Shown here: in pieces, positions 40,571 through 48,851 of the stretch
Layout: each line of letters begins with the position of its first letter
Numbering within the stretch: position 1 is the first letter of the stretch
Assembly: GCF_019209835.1 (NCBI RefSeq)
Contig: NZ_JAHUTS010000008.1
Location: 1 to 64,000 of the forward strand
DNA from: Enterovibrio paralichthyis
GTDB lineage: Bacteria; Pseudomonadota; Gammaproteobacteria; Enterobacterales; Vibrionaceae
Direction of reading: 5' to 3'
DNA: 64,000 nt
Program-made: the position numbers and the translations under genes
Notes under the pieces: model-generated
Database searches by the model: none
What the model was told of the DNA's origin: nothing
Seen by the model: only the letters and a program-made list of their open reading frames with translations

Positions 40571-42298
40571 TTAGCAGACAGTTTTCTCAGCAATGAATTT
40601 TTCTACGTGTGCAGCAATTTCTTCTGCGGTAGGCATTGCCAGTGCTTCTTCTGCCATTGCTTTAACATCAGCAAAGTTAGCATTACGGATGATTTTCTTA
40701 ACGCGCGGGATAGAGATTGCACTCATGCTGAACTCATCCAGGCCCATGCCCATCAGGAGCAGGGTTGCACGCTCGTCACCAGCCAGCTCACCACACATGC
40801 CAGTCCATTTACCTTCTTTGTGAGAAGCGTCAATAACTTGCTTGATAACGGTCAGTACTGCTGGAGACAGTGGGTTGTACAGGTGCGAGATAAGCTCGTT
40901 ACCACGGTCAACCGCAAGAGTATACTGGGTTAAGTCGTTTGTACCAATGCTAAAGAATTCAACTTCTTTTGCCAGGTGGTGCGCAATCGCCGCTGCAGCA
41001 GGGGTTTCAACCATTACACCGATTTCGATGTTTTCGTCAAACGCCAGGCCTTCAGCACGCAATTCAGCTTTGTATTCTTCGATCGCTTTCTTCAGCTCAC
41101 GGATTTCTTCAACAGAGATGATCATTGGGAACATCACGCGAAGTTTACCGTGTGCAGAGGCACGCAGGATAGCACGCAGCTGGTCACGCAGGATTTCACG
41201 GCGGTCCAGGCTGATGCGAACTGCACGCCAACCCAGGAATGGGTTCATTTCTTTTGGCAGATCCATGTAAGGCAGATCTTTGTCGCCGCCGATATCCATA
41301 GTACGGATGATCACAGCGTTGCCTTCCATCGCTTCTGCGACTTCTTTGTACGCTTTGTACTGCTCTTCTTCAGTAGGCAGTGCGTCGCGGTCCATGAACA
41401 GGAATTCAGTACGGTACAGACCAACACCTTCGCCGCCGTTACGGTTTACACCGTCACAGTCTTTAACGGTACCGATGTTGCCGCATACTTCAACCTGATG
41501 GCCATCCAGAGTGATCGCTGGCAGGTCTTTAAGTTTTGCCAGTTCTTCTTTCTCTGCGATGAACTCATCACGGATCGCTTTGAATTTGTTCAGCTCGTCT
41601 TCACTTGGGTTGATCACAATCTTGTTGTTGATTGCGTCAAGTACCAGCATGTCACCGTTGTGAACACGCTTAGTGATGTCGTTAGTACCCACGATCGCTG
41701 GCAGCTCAAGAGAACGTGCCATGATAGAAGTGTGGGACGTACGGCCGCCGATATCTGTGATGAAACCCAGTACGTAGTCCAGGTTAATTTGAGCTGTCTC
41801 AGAAGGCGTCAGGTCGTTAGCAACCAGAATCACTTCTTCGTTGATTGAGCTCAGAGAAACGATATTGATACCCAGTGCGTTTTTGATGAAACGTGAGCCG
41901 ATGTCACGGATGTCAGTTGCACGCTCTTTCAGGTACTCATCGTCCAGAGATTCGAGGGTAACTGCTTGCTCTTCGATTACGCTGTGAATCGCGTATTCGG
42001 TAGAAGCATTGTTGTCCTTAATGAAAGCTATGATTTCTTCTTCTAGCTCTTCATCTTCAAGCAACATGATGTGACCTTCAAAGATCGCTTCTTTCTCTTC
42101 GCCGAAAGTAATGCGAGCTTTTTCTTTAATCACTTCTAGTTGCTGTTTAGATTTTTCGCGTGCGTCGTACAGACGTGCGATTTGTGCGTCTAGCTGGTCA
42201 GCTGGAACTGGGTTTTTGTTGATGACGATTTCGTCTTCTTGAAGCAGCAGCGCTTTGCCGAATGCAATACCAGGAGATGCCAGGATACCTGAAATCAT
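40571..42298 (-). CDS. ptsI: Phosphoenolpyruvate-protein phosphotransferase, Enzyme I
   Basis: 575 residues, the usual length. Phospho-His189 in GGRTSHTSIMARSLELP and the PEP-site motifs GIGLYRTEFLFMDR-like (VGLYRTEFLFMDRD) and EFFSIGTNDLTQY. Phosphorylates HPr from PEP. It supplies phosphate to all PTS permeases, including the island EIIA/EIIBC 3 kb away. 55 bp after ptsH. Confidence 0.98.
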   Translation of the reverse strand: MISGILASPGIAFGKALLLQEDEIVINKNPVPADQLDAQIARLYDAREKSKQQLEVIKEKARITFGEEKEAIFEGHIMLLEDEELEEEIIAFIKDNNASTEYAIHSVIEEQAVTLESLDDEYLKERATDIRDIGSRFIKNALGINIVSLSSINEEVILVANDLTPSETAQINLDYVLGFITDIGGRTSHTSIMARSLELPAIVGTNDITKRVHNGDMLVLDAINNKIVINPSEDELNKFKAIRDEFIAEKEELAKLKDLPAITLDGHQVEVCGNIGTVKDCDGVNRNGGEGVGLYRTEFLFMDRDALPTEEEQYKAYKEVAEAMEGNAVIIRTMDIGGDKDLPYMDLPKEMNPFLGWRAVRISLDRREILRDQLRAILRASAHGKLRVMFPMIISVEEIRELKKAIEEYKAELRAEGLAFDENIEIGVMVETPAAAAIAHHLAKEVEFFSIGTNDLTQYTLAVDRGNELISHLYNPLSPAVLTVIKQVIDASHKEGKWTGMCGELAGDERATLLLMGMGLDEFSMSAISIPRVKKIIRNANFADVKAMAEEALAMPTAEEIAAHVEKFIAEKTVC

Positions 42299-42353
42299 AG
42301 CCTTACCCTACATTGATCAATTTAAAATACTAATGGATAGAAAAAGAGCTGGA

Positions 42354-42611
42354 TTATTCCAGCTCGTCCATCAGCTTAACCAGGTGATCAACGGCTTCTT
42401 GAGCTTGTGCACCTTCAGCTTTGATAGTAACAACAGTACCCTTGGTCAGACCCAGAGTCTGCAGCTTGAACAGGCTGGTAGCGCTTGCTTCTTTACCGCC
42501 AGATTCAACAGTGATTTTTGCATCGAAGCCTTTCGCTTCTTTTACAAACTGAGCAGCAGGACGAGTGTGCAGACCGTTTTCAGCAGTGATTTCTACTTGC
42601 TTTTGATACAT
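42354..42611 (-). CDS. ptsH: Phosphocarrier protein HPr
   Basis: 85 residues, exactly HPr length. His15 in ENGLHTRPAAQFV is phosphorylated by Enzyme I; SerKinase site region KEASATSLFKLQTLGL is present as in other gamma-proteobacteria. First gene of ptsHI-crr, with 318 bp upstream. Confidence 0.98.
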   Translation of the reverse strand: MYQKQVEITAENGLHTRPAAQFVKEAKGFDAKITVESGGKEASATSLFKLQTLGLTKGTVVTIKAEGAQAQEAVDHLVKLMDELE

Positions 42612-42929
42612 GTTTTACCCCGATACATTATTTATTTAGGTTTATGTATTAAATCTTCGGTTAGCTTAAACTGAAAGGCCAGTTTTGGCTATCGATGGTC
42701 GGTAAACTAACCAAGATTTGAGTGCCCTTGCTTAATCCAAGTCAAAGTTTTGTGACATTTTCGCTCAAAATAACACCTGACTCACAGACGAGTCGCATAT
42801 TAATTTCGAGGTGGAAAATAAAAGGCGGGGAATTTTTACTAGAGCAGGCTTAAAAAATCAAACAAAAAAGCCCCGTGCGGGGCTTTTTTCTTGTTGCGAC
42901 GTATCGCGTAACTGTCGGTAAACCCGCCG
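42612..42929. other. 318-bp region between cysK and ptsH
   Basis: Contains the cysK terminator (42864-42889) and the ptsHI-crr promoter region. A TTTGTGACATTTT stretch near 42752 resembles half a CRP site but the second half is poor. No gene seen. Confidence 0.5.
42864..42889. terminator. Terminator after cysK
   Basis: AAAAAAGCCCC / GGGGCTTTTTT hairpin with GTGC loop; symmetrical A and T runs. Confidence 0.93.
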
Positions 42930-43898
42930 TTACTGCTGGTTTTCTAGCTCGGTGAAGATACCGGCAAACAGTGCGGTACTGAGATAACGCTCACCAGAAC
43001 TTGGCAGAATGGTAACGATGTTTTTGTCCGCAAATTCAGGCAATTCAGCGATTTTGTTAGCTGCGACAACGGCTGCACCAGAGGAAATACCCGCCAGGAT
43101 ACCTTCTTCTTCCATCAGGCGGCGAGCCATGGCAATCGCTTCGTCTGACGTCACCAGCACAGTTTTGTCGACCAGAGACAAATCCAGGTTGCCCGGCACG
43201 AATCCTGCACCAATACCTTGAATTTTGTGTGGTGCTGGCTGCACGTCGTCGCCATTCACGGTCTGTGTAATAACAGGTGACTCAGCAGGCTCTACCGCTA
43301 CGGTAGTGATCGCTTTACCTTTGGTGTTTTTGATGTAGCGGCTAACACCTGTCAGCGTACCGCCTGTACCCACACCAGCAACAAACACGTCGATCTCGCC
43401 ATCGGTATCTTCCCAGATCTCTGGACCCGTGGTTTTCTCGTGGATTTCCGGGTTAGCAGGGTTGTTAAACTGTTGCAGCATCAAGAATTTCGCTGGGTCA
43501 GAAGCCACAATTTCCTCTGCCTTCGCAATCGCACCTTTCATGCCTTTCGCCGCTTCGGTCAATACCAGGTTTGCACCCAGTGCTTTCAACAGTTTACGGC
43601 GCTCAAGGCTCATTGATTCCGGCATGGTCAGCGTCAGTTTGTAGCCGCGGGCTGCAGCCACATAAGCCAGTGCAACACCTGTATTACCACTGGTTGGTTC
43701 AACCAGTTCGGTACCCGGTTTCAGTTTGCCGCTTTTCTCTGCATCCCAGATCATGTTGGCACCGATACGGCATTTAACGCTAAAGCTAGGGTTGCGAGCT
43801 TCAATTTTTACCAGCACCTTGCCGTTTGATACACGGTTAAGACGTACCAGCGGTGTGTTGCCGATAGTGGTTGAATTATCTTCGTAAATTTTACCCAT
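42930..43898 (-). CDS. cysK: Cysteine synthase A (O-acetylserine sulfhydrylase)
   Basis: 322 residues. PLP lysine Lys42 in NPSFSVKCRIGANM, substrate loop EPTSGNTGVAL and phosphate-binding GTGGTLTG. Makes cysteine from O-acetylserine and sulfide. Upstream of ptsH as in E. coli, but with its own terminator. cysZ is upstream after a separate hairpin. Confidence 0.97.
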   Translation of the reverse strand: MGKIYEDNSTTIGNTPLVRLNRVSNGKVLVKIEARNPSFSVKCRIGANMIWDAEKSGKLKPGTELVEPTSGNTGVALAYVAAARGYKLTLTMPESMSLERRKLLKALGANLVLTEAAKGMKGAIAKAEEIVASDPAKFLMLQQFNNPANPEIHEKTTGPEIWEDTDGEIDVFVAGVGTGGTLTGVSRYIKNTKGKAITTVAVEPAESPVITQTVNGDDVQPAPHKIQGIGAGFVPGNLDLSLVDKTVLVTSDEAIAMARRLMEEEGILAGISSGAAVVAANKIAELPEFADKNIVTILPSSGERYLSTALFAGIFTELENQQ

Positions 43899-44000
43899 CT
43901 TCTTCGTTCCTTCGGTTTGCAGGGAATGTACGTCTACCAGAATATCCTGCTTTCAGGGATTTAAAAGGAATGGTTAGTTATATCTTATTGAAAAAAGCGC

Positions 44001-44029
44001 GTAAAAGCCGCGTGGTTAGCGGCTTTTAC
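44001..44029 (-). terminator. Terminator after cysZ
   Basis: GTAAAAGCCGC / GCGGCTTTTAC stem with 7-base loop; on the minus strand a TTTTTT run follows four bases later. Confidence 0.75.
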
Positions 44030-44051
44030 GTGCTTGAATACTGGTGGTTAT

Positions 44052-44813
44052 TTAGTAGCGGGCGTGATCGTTGCGGTATTTGTCTACCCACATGGCCGTT
44101 GCGCCACATACTGCAGCTGGCATGACGAACAGGTTGAGGATGGGGGTCATGGTGAAGAACATCACCAATGCACCAAAACTCATGGTCGATCCTTTGTGCT
44201 CACGCAGTGTGGCTTTCATGTTGTGAAAAGGCACGCGATGGTTGTCAAATGGGTAGTCACAGTACTGAATACCCATCATCCAGGCACTGAACAAAAACCA
44301 CAGCACTGGGCCGAGGGTTTGTCCGATAGCCGGTATCCACATCAGCAATAAAAGTCCCAGTGCTTTTGGCAGGTAATAAGCCAGTTTCTGCCATTCGCGT
44401 TTGAACACTCGGGGCATATCTTTAACGGCATCCATCACACCGTCTTCGGGCGGACGCTTACCGACCAGCTTGGCTTCAAGGTGCTCTGCCAGTAGGCCGT
44501 TAAAGGGCGCGGCAATCCAGTTGGCGACGGTACTGAAAAAATACGAGCAGATAACCAATACAGCAATAGCCAGCAGCGGCCACAGAACATAGGAAAGCCA
44601 GCTTAGCCATTCAGGCACCATTGACAGCCAACCGTTAATCCAGTCACTCAGCTGAGACAGGATGATACCAATCAATGACCCCATTAAAAGCAGGTTCACC
44701 AAAAGTGGAATAATGACGAATCGTCGGATGCCCGGGGTAAATGCCAGTGAAAATCCCCGAAGAAAATAGCTAGCCCCAGATACGGGTTGCCTTGCCAGTT
44801 GGGTAGGGGTCAT
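44052..44813 (-). CDS. cysZ: Sulfate transporter CysZ
   Basis: 253 residues: GASYFLRGFSLAFTPGIRRFVIIPLLVN at the start (by position 12-39) is the CysZ signature, with four main hydrophobic segments. Imports sulfate for cysteine synthesis, fitting its place beside cysK. The ATG at 44813 follows AAGGAG by 6 bases; an in-frame Met nine codons earlier overlaps the ribosome site. zipA diverges from it. Confidence 0.93.
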   Translation of the reverse strand: MTPTQLARQPVSGASYFLRGFSLAFTPGIRRFVIIPLLVNLLLMGSLIGIILSQLSDWINGWLSMVPEWLSWLSYVLWPLLAIAVLVICSYFFSTVANWIAAPFNGLLAEHLEAKLVGKRPPEDGVMDAVKDMPRVFKREWQKLAYYLPKALGLLLLMWIPAIGQTLGPVLWFLFSAWMMGIQYCDYPFDNHRVPFHNMKATLREHKGSTMSFGALVMFFTMTPILNLFVMPAAVCGATAMWVDKYRNDHARY

Positions 44814-45094
44814 GGAGTCTCCTTTTAAAATCCCTGCCATGTTAACGTTTCGCGCCAGAAATTGGTAATTTACGCCAGTGATGAATTATTCAGCGCTGAC
44901 GTTGTCAAATCTTCGTAAGAACAGTGACTTTTTCAGTGTTCTAGCGGTATGGACGTTAACTTTTATACGCTTTTTGGTACAGTAGTCAGCAATTTGACTG
45001 TGCGACATTGCCAAAGGTTGTACCAAGGTGTTTAGATAGGTCACAACCGCTTGCGGTCTCTCGTCGTTATTTGGATAAATGCTGAGATTAAGTA
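44814..45094. promoter_or_regulatory. Divergent cysZ / zipA promoter region
   Basis: 281 bp with no gene. Promoters for both directions are expected; I can point to no operator with confidence. Confidence 0.45.
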
Positions 45095-46039
45095 ATGCAG
45101 GAATTGCGCCTTGTTTTGATCATTCTGGGAGCGGTGGCGATTGCCGCGCTGTTGCTTCATGGCCTGTGGACCAGCCGAAAGGAAAAACCTGCCAAGTTTG
45201 GTGAAAAGCCCATCGGTAAATTGCGCGAGAAGGATGACACTGGTTTTGATCAGGATGGCATCGGCTCAGTGCGCGTGATTAAACCTGGCACGGTCGAGAA
45301 ACCAAAGGTTGAGCGAAAAGAACCAGGTTTGAGCTTCGGTGAAAAGCCCGATGTAGACCCTTTGTTTGCGGGTGTTGAGGATTCCCCGACCCCGGAAAAA
45401 GCCAAACTGGAAGATGATATCGAATTGCCGTCTATTTCAGCCACGGATTTGGATGCTGATGCAGCACCAAAACCTGCATCGGCGGAAAAGATAGAAGAAA
45501 TCATTTCTGAGCCAGTTATTGAATCAACCCCTGTTACAGACAGTGTTGAAGACAAACCTGAGCAGGATGAAGAAGTACCTGAAGAGGTTGCTGAGGTAGC
45601 GGTCGAAGAGCCTAAAGAGCCGGAGCAACAAGTTCTTATCCTCAATGTGCAAGCTGCGGGAAACAAAGAGTTTGACGGTGAGGAGCTGATTAACTGTCTT
45701 GAGCAACACGGCATGATTTTCGGTGAGATGGAGATTTACCATCGCCACGCTGATCTGGCCGGTAATGGTGAAGTGCTGTTCAGTGCCGCCAACATGTTTA
45801 ATCCTGGCAGCTTCCCGCTGGCGACAATCCATCAGTTTACGACGCCGGGTATTACTTTGTTTATGACACTTCCGTGCTATGGAGAAGCAGAGCAAAACTT
45901 TAAGCTGATGCTTCAAACGGCGCAGCAAGTGGCGGATCAACTGGGTGGTTTGGTGATGGATGATCAGCGTAACATGATGACGCCACAGCGCCTTGATGGT
46001 TACCGTGAACGGATCAAGCGATTCCACGCCCATGCGTAA
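45095..46039 (+). CDS. zipA: Cell division protein ZipA
   Basis: 314 residues: N-terminal membrane anchor (LRLVLIILGAVAIAALLLHGLW, by position 4-25), a charged Pro/Glu-rich linker (about 60-180, strongly acidic), and a C-terminal FtsZ-binding ZipA domain (about 185-312). Tethers FtsZ to the inner membrane. In related genomes ligA follows at once; here 5.4 kb intervenes. Confidence 0.95.
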   Translation: MQELRLVLIILGAVAIAALLLHGLWTSRKEKPAKFGEKPIGKLREKDDTGFDQDGIGSVRVIKPGTVEKPKVERKEPGLSFGEKPDVDPLFAGVEDSPTPEKAKLEDDIELPSISATDLDADAAPKPASAEKIEEIISEPVIESTPVTDSVEDKPEQDEEVPEEVAEVAVEEPKEPEQQVLILNVQAAGNKEFDGEELINCLEQHGMIFGEMEIYHRHADLAGNGEVLFSAANMFNPGSFPLATIHQFTTPGITLFMTLPCYGEAEQNFKLMLQTAQQVADQLGGLVMDDQRNMMTPQRLDGYRERIKRFHAHA

Positions 46040-46054
46040 CGCTTCTGACTGACT

Positions 46055-46082
46055 AAAAACGCCCCGAATTCGGGGCGTTTTT
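46055..46082. terminator. Bidirectional terminator between zipA and the LPMO gene
   Basis: AAAAACGCCCCG / CGGGGCGTTTTT perfect 12-bp stem with AATT loop, between convergent genes. Confidence 0.95.
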
Positions 46083-46108
46083 GTTGGTGCTTTGTCTTAA
46101 ATTGACAC

Positions 46109-47683
46109 TTATTTGACTGCCTGCCATGGGCCACCATTGGTGGGGACATCTCCTTTAGTCCACCATTTGGCTTTGTAGGTTTGTCCTTTATAGGTCACCA
46201 CGTCGCCACTGGTATAGGAAAGTTTGCTGTCCCATGCGGTATCGCCTGCACTTTTTTCTGCTTTCCAGGCGCTGACTGTTCCCGGCTCTTCACCTTGCGT
46301 CCACCATTGAGCGGTGTAAGCCGTACCCAGGTGCGTCACTTTGTCTCCGGCAAGATAGGCGCGCTTGGGATCCCAGTCAGAATTGCCCGGTTGGGTACCA
46401 GAGCCTTTCACGGTAACAGTGATGGTGGACGAAGCCGTCGCTTTGCCATCAGTGACGGACACAGTGATTTGTACACGTAAATCGACAGTGGTAACCGGTG
46501 CTGAGTAACTCAGGGTGGCACTATTGCCGTTCACGGTAAGTTCGCCCGCACTGGCCGTAAAGGTCAGCACATCTTTGTCTGCATCGAAGGCGGTGAGGTC
46601 GACAGTCACGGTTTCACCACTGTTTACGGAAGCGCTCACTGGCGCAGCCAGTGTGGGGGCAGTATTGACTGCGCCGGCTTTGACTTCCAGTTGGAAGCTG
46701 GCATCAATATTTTTCACGTACACCAGATTACCGTACAGATCGGCACTGTCCCAAGTTACCAAACCGCTCGCATCAAGTTTGCCAAGACCAACGCCACTTG
46801 CTGAGGCATTGATGGTTTGCGCCAGCTGTTCGGCCCATACAGTTTCATTTTGGTTGTTGGCATCGATCGGCAGTTTTTCGAACACAGTCTCATTGCCGTT
46901 GCCATCAAATACGCGGAACCAGACGGTATCACCGGCGTTGGCATCCGTCGTTGGTTTGAGTGCGCCGCCAAGGCTTGTCCATGGTGACGGTATAACCTCA
47001 CCACCGAAGCTGATATCACTACAGTTGTAGAAACCTTCACCTGCCGGATCGACACGCTGCCAGCGGGAATAAAGAACGGCATTGCCGGTACGGTCGGTTG
47101 GCAGAGTAATGCTCATCTGGTAGTACTTTTTCTCATTGATAAGTACAACCGGAAGGTTGTCGAACTCGGCTACTAAGTCGAGATCAGACCATGCGAGTGC
47201 ATCTGTAGCGGGGTTGTAGCCCGGTTTAGAAAGATAAATTTTCCAGAAGCTTGGATTGTGCGGCGTGGAAGCGCGGTAAAGCAGAGTCAATTTGCCATTT
47301 AGTGATGGGTCGATAGGTGTCGCTTGCCAGTCGGCAGAAGGAATATCTATCCCTGCTTTTTTTGCATCGGCGGCAGCGCAGAGTGTGCCATCCGGAATAG
47401 CGGCTTCAACGGCTGCCTGGTTAGTGAAGTCAGAAACCAGTTTGGCAAATTCAGGTTTTTGCACAAACGGATACCAGCTTGATTCCAGATAGGCCGAGCG
47501 ACAGGCTGCATTTGGAATGCCGGAGCCGTCCGTCGCGCCCCAATACCCACCATCGCTGTCACAAACTTCCTGACGGGCAGGTGGATAATCCATGTAGCCA
47601 TGCGCAGCGGCGACTTGAGGCAGCGCAATGGCAGAGAGTGCGGCACCCGCGGCGAGCGCAGGCAATGATCGAGTGCGTAACAT
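46109..47683 (-). CDS. Chitin-active AA10 lytic polysaccharide monooxygenase with two chitin-binding domains
   Basis: 524 residues. Signal peptide cut before His28 (AAA-HGYMDYPPAR), giving the N-terminal copper-brace His; the second ligand is His in STPHNPSFWKIYLSKPGY. AA10 domain to about 215, a GbpA-like beta domain (about 220-330), an Ig/cadherin-like domain (about 335-420), then two CBM5/12 repeats with QWWTQGEEP and KWWTKGDVP. Secreted; oxidatively cleaves chitin. The ATG at 47683 has GAGGAA upstream. It is placed between zipA and ligA, not with chitinases. Confidence 0.92.
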   Translation of the reverse strand: MLRTRSLPALAAGAALSAIALPQVAAAHGYMDYPPARQEVCDSDGGYWGATDGSGIPNAACRSAYLESSWYPFVQKPEFAKLVSDFTNQAAVEAAIPDGTLCAAADAKKAGIDIPSADWQATPIDPSLNGKLTLLYRASTPHNPSFWKIYLSKPGYNPATDALAWSDLDLVAEFDNLPVVLINEKKYYQMSITLPTDRTGNAVLYSRWQRVDPAGEGFYNCSDISFGGEVIPSPWTSLGGALKPTTDANAGDTVWFRVFDGNGNETVFEKLPIDANNQNETVWAEQLAQTINASASGVGLGKLDASGLVTWDSADLYGNLVYVKNIDASFQLEVKAGAVNTAPTLAAPVSASVNSGETVTVDLTAFDADKDVLTFTASAGELTVNGNSATLSYSAPVTTVDLRVQITVSVTDGKATASSTITVTVKGSGTQPGNSDWDPKRAYLAGDKVTHLGTAYTAQWWTQGEEPGTVSAWKAEKSAGDTAWDSKLSYTSGDVVTYKGQTYKAKWWTKGDVPTNGGPWQAVK

Positions 47684-47917
47684 GTTTGTTCCTCGTGTTG
47701 TTGGCTGTTTTTGTTGCTTTTTTGTTATTACGCACTGAATTTGTGGGAAAGGGCACTGCCATTGTTTTGCTGTTTGTATAAATAAATGGTGACTCGAAAA
47801 ATGAAAGGGCAAATTTTCACATGAGTGAAATGTAAAAAGATAAATATCAGGGCAAATCACTATTTTCGGACAGGTAGGTAAAAGCCGCATTGTGGGCTGA
47901 ATGGATGCTCAAAAAAC
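47684..47917 (-). promoter_or_regulatory. Upstream region of the LPMO gene
   Basis: About 235 bp between LPMO and the secF terminator. AT-rich; TTGTGGGAAAGGG and TTTCACATGAGTGAAATG (47816-47833, a TTTCAC-N4-GTGAAA palindrome) stand out. The latter could be a regulator site, identity unknown. Confidence 0.4.
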
Positions 47918-47946
47918 ATAAAAAAGGCCTGTCGAGCAGGCCTTTG
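47918..47946 (-). terminator. Terminator after secF
   Basis: AAAGGCCTG / CAGGCCTTT stem (47923-47931, 47937-47945); on the minus strand followed by TTTTT. Confidence 0.85.
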
Positions 47947-47952
47947 ATAATG

Positions 47953-48849
47953 CTATGGGGTATCGGATACCGGCGTAGGGCGATAGTGCTCGGGACCGAG
48001 TTTTGTGAATTCGGGAAGCACAGTTGCAACGGTCATGGTCGACCAGGTGCCTGCGACGATACCGATAAACATGGTGACCGAAAATCCAAACAGCGGTTCA
48101 CCACCCAACAACCACAGTGACCCCACCGATATCAGGGTGGTGCCTGACGTAATTAAGGTGCGTGAGAGCGTTGAAGCAATCGCGCGGTTGGTAAGCTCTG
48201 CGATCGGTAAGCTGACATTTGCGCGCAGCAACTCCCTGATCCTGTCAGATATAATGATGGAATCATTCAGGGAGTAACCCAATACCGCCAGTAATGCAGC
48301 CAGTACTGTGAGGTTAAATTCCATCCCTGTGATGGAGATGAATCCGAGTAGCAACACAATGTCATGGACTAGCGCGAGCAAGGCACCGCTGGCCAGTCGC
48401 CATTCAAAACGGACGCTGAGGTAACCCAAAATCACCAGCAGGGTGACAAGCACCGCCAGACCGCCTTGTTCTGCAAGCTCTTGTCCTACCTGTGGCCCAA
48501 CGAGACTGACGTTTATCATTTCAACTTCGGGTGATAACGATGCCAATACGTTTTTGAGATCTGGTTGTGTGTCCATATTCTCAGGTGCCGCATAGCGCAG
48601 CACCCAGTCGCCCGGTTCGCCGCTGGATACCACGGTTACAGGTTGATGCAGCGCTGACTCTAAATGAGTTTGGAGCTGCGCAGCTGTCAGTGTGGTGTCC
48701 AGTTTGACTTCACTGATCATCCCACCGGTAAAATCGAGGCCAAAATTCAGCCCTTTTGTGCAGAGCGAGATAACCGACAGTACGATTAGCACACAAGAAA
48801 TAAGGGTGCCAATGTGGCGCAGTCTGGTTGCGTTATTTATCTTCATCAT
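47953..48849 (-). CDS. secF: Protein translocase subunit SecF (second-copy type)
   Basis: 298 residues: TM1, periplasmic P4-like domain with GLDFTGGM, then five spans including VLGYSLNDSIIISDRIREL, the conserved SecF TM4/5 region. Works with SecD to pull preproteins across the inner membrane using the ion gradient. Starts 2 bases after secD. No yajC nearby; Vibrionaceae commonly have a second SecD-SecF pair differing in ion use. Confidence 0.92.
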   Translation of the reverse strand: MMKINNATRLRHIGTLISCVLIVLSVISLCTKGLNFGLDFTGGMISEVKLDTTLTAAQLQTHLESALHQPVTVVSSGEPGDWVLRYAAPENMDTQPDLKNVLASLSPEVEMINVSLVGPQVGQELAEQGGLAVLVTLLVILGYLSVRFEWRLASGALLALVHDIVLLLGFISITGMEFNLTVLAALLAVLGYSLNDSIIISDRIRELLRANVSLPIAELTNRAIASTLSRTLITSGTTLISVGSLWLLGGEPLFGFSVTMFIGIVAGTWSTMTVATVLPEFTKLGPEHYRPTPVSDTP

Positions 48850-48851
48850 GT

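Noticed and set aside
42740..42775. CRP site before ptsH
   Set aside because: Only the first half (TGTGA) is good; the second half lacks TCACA at the right distance.
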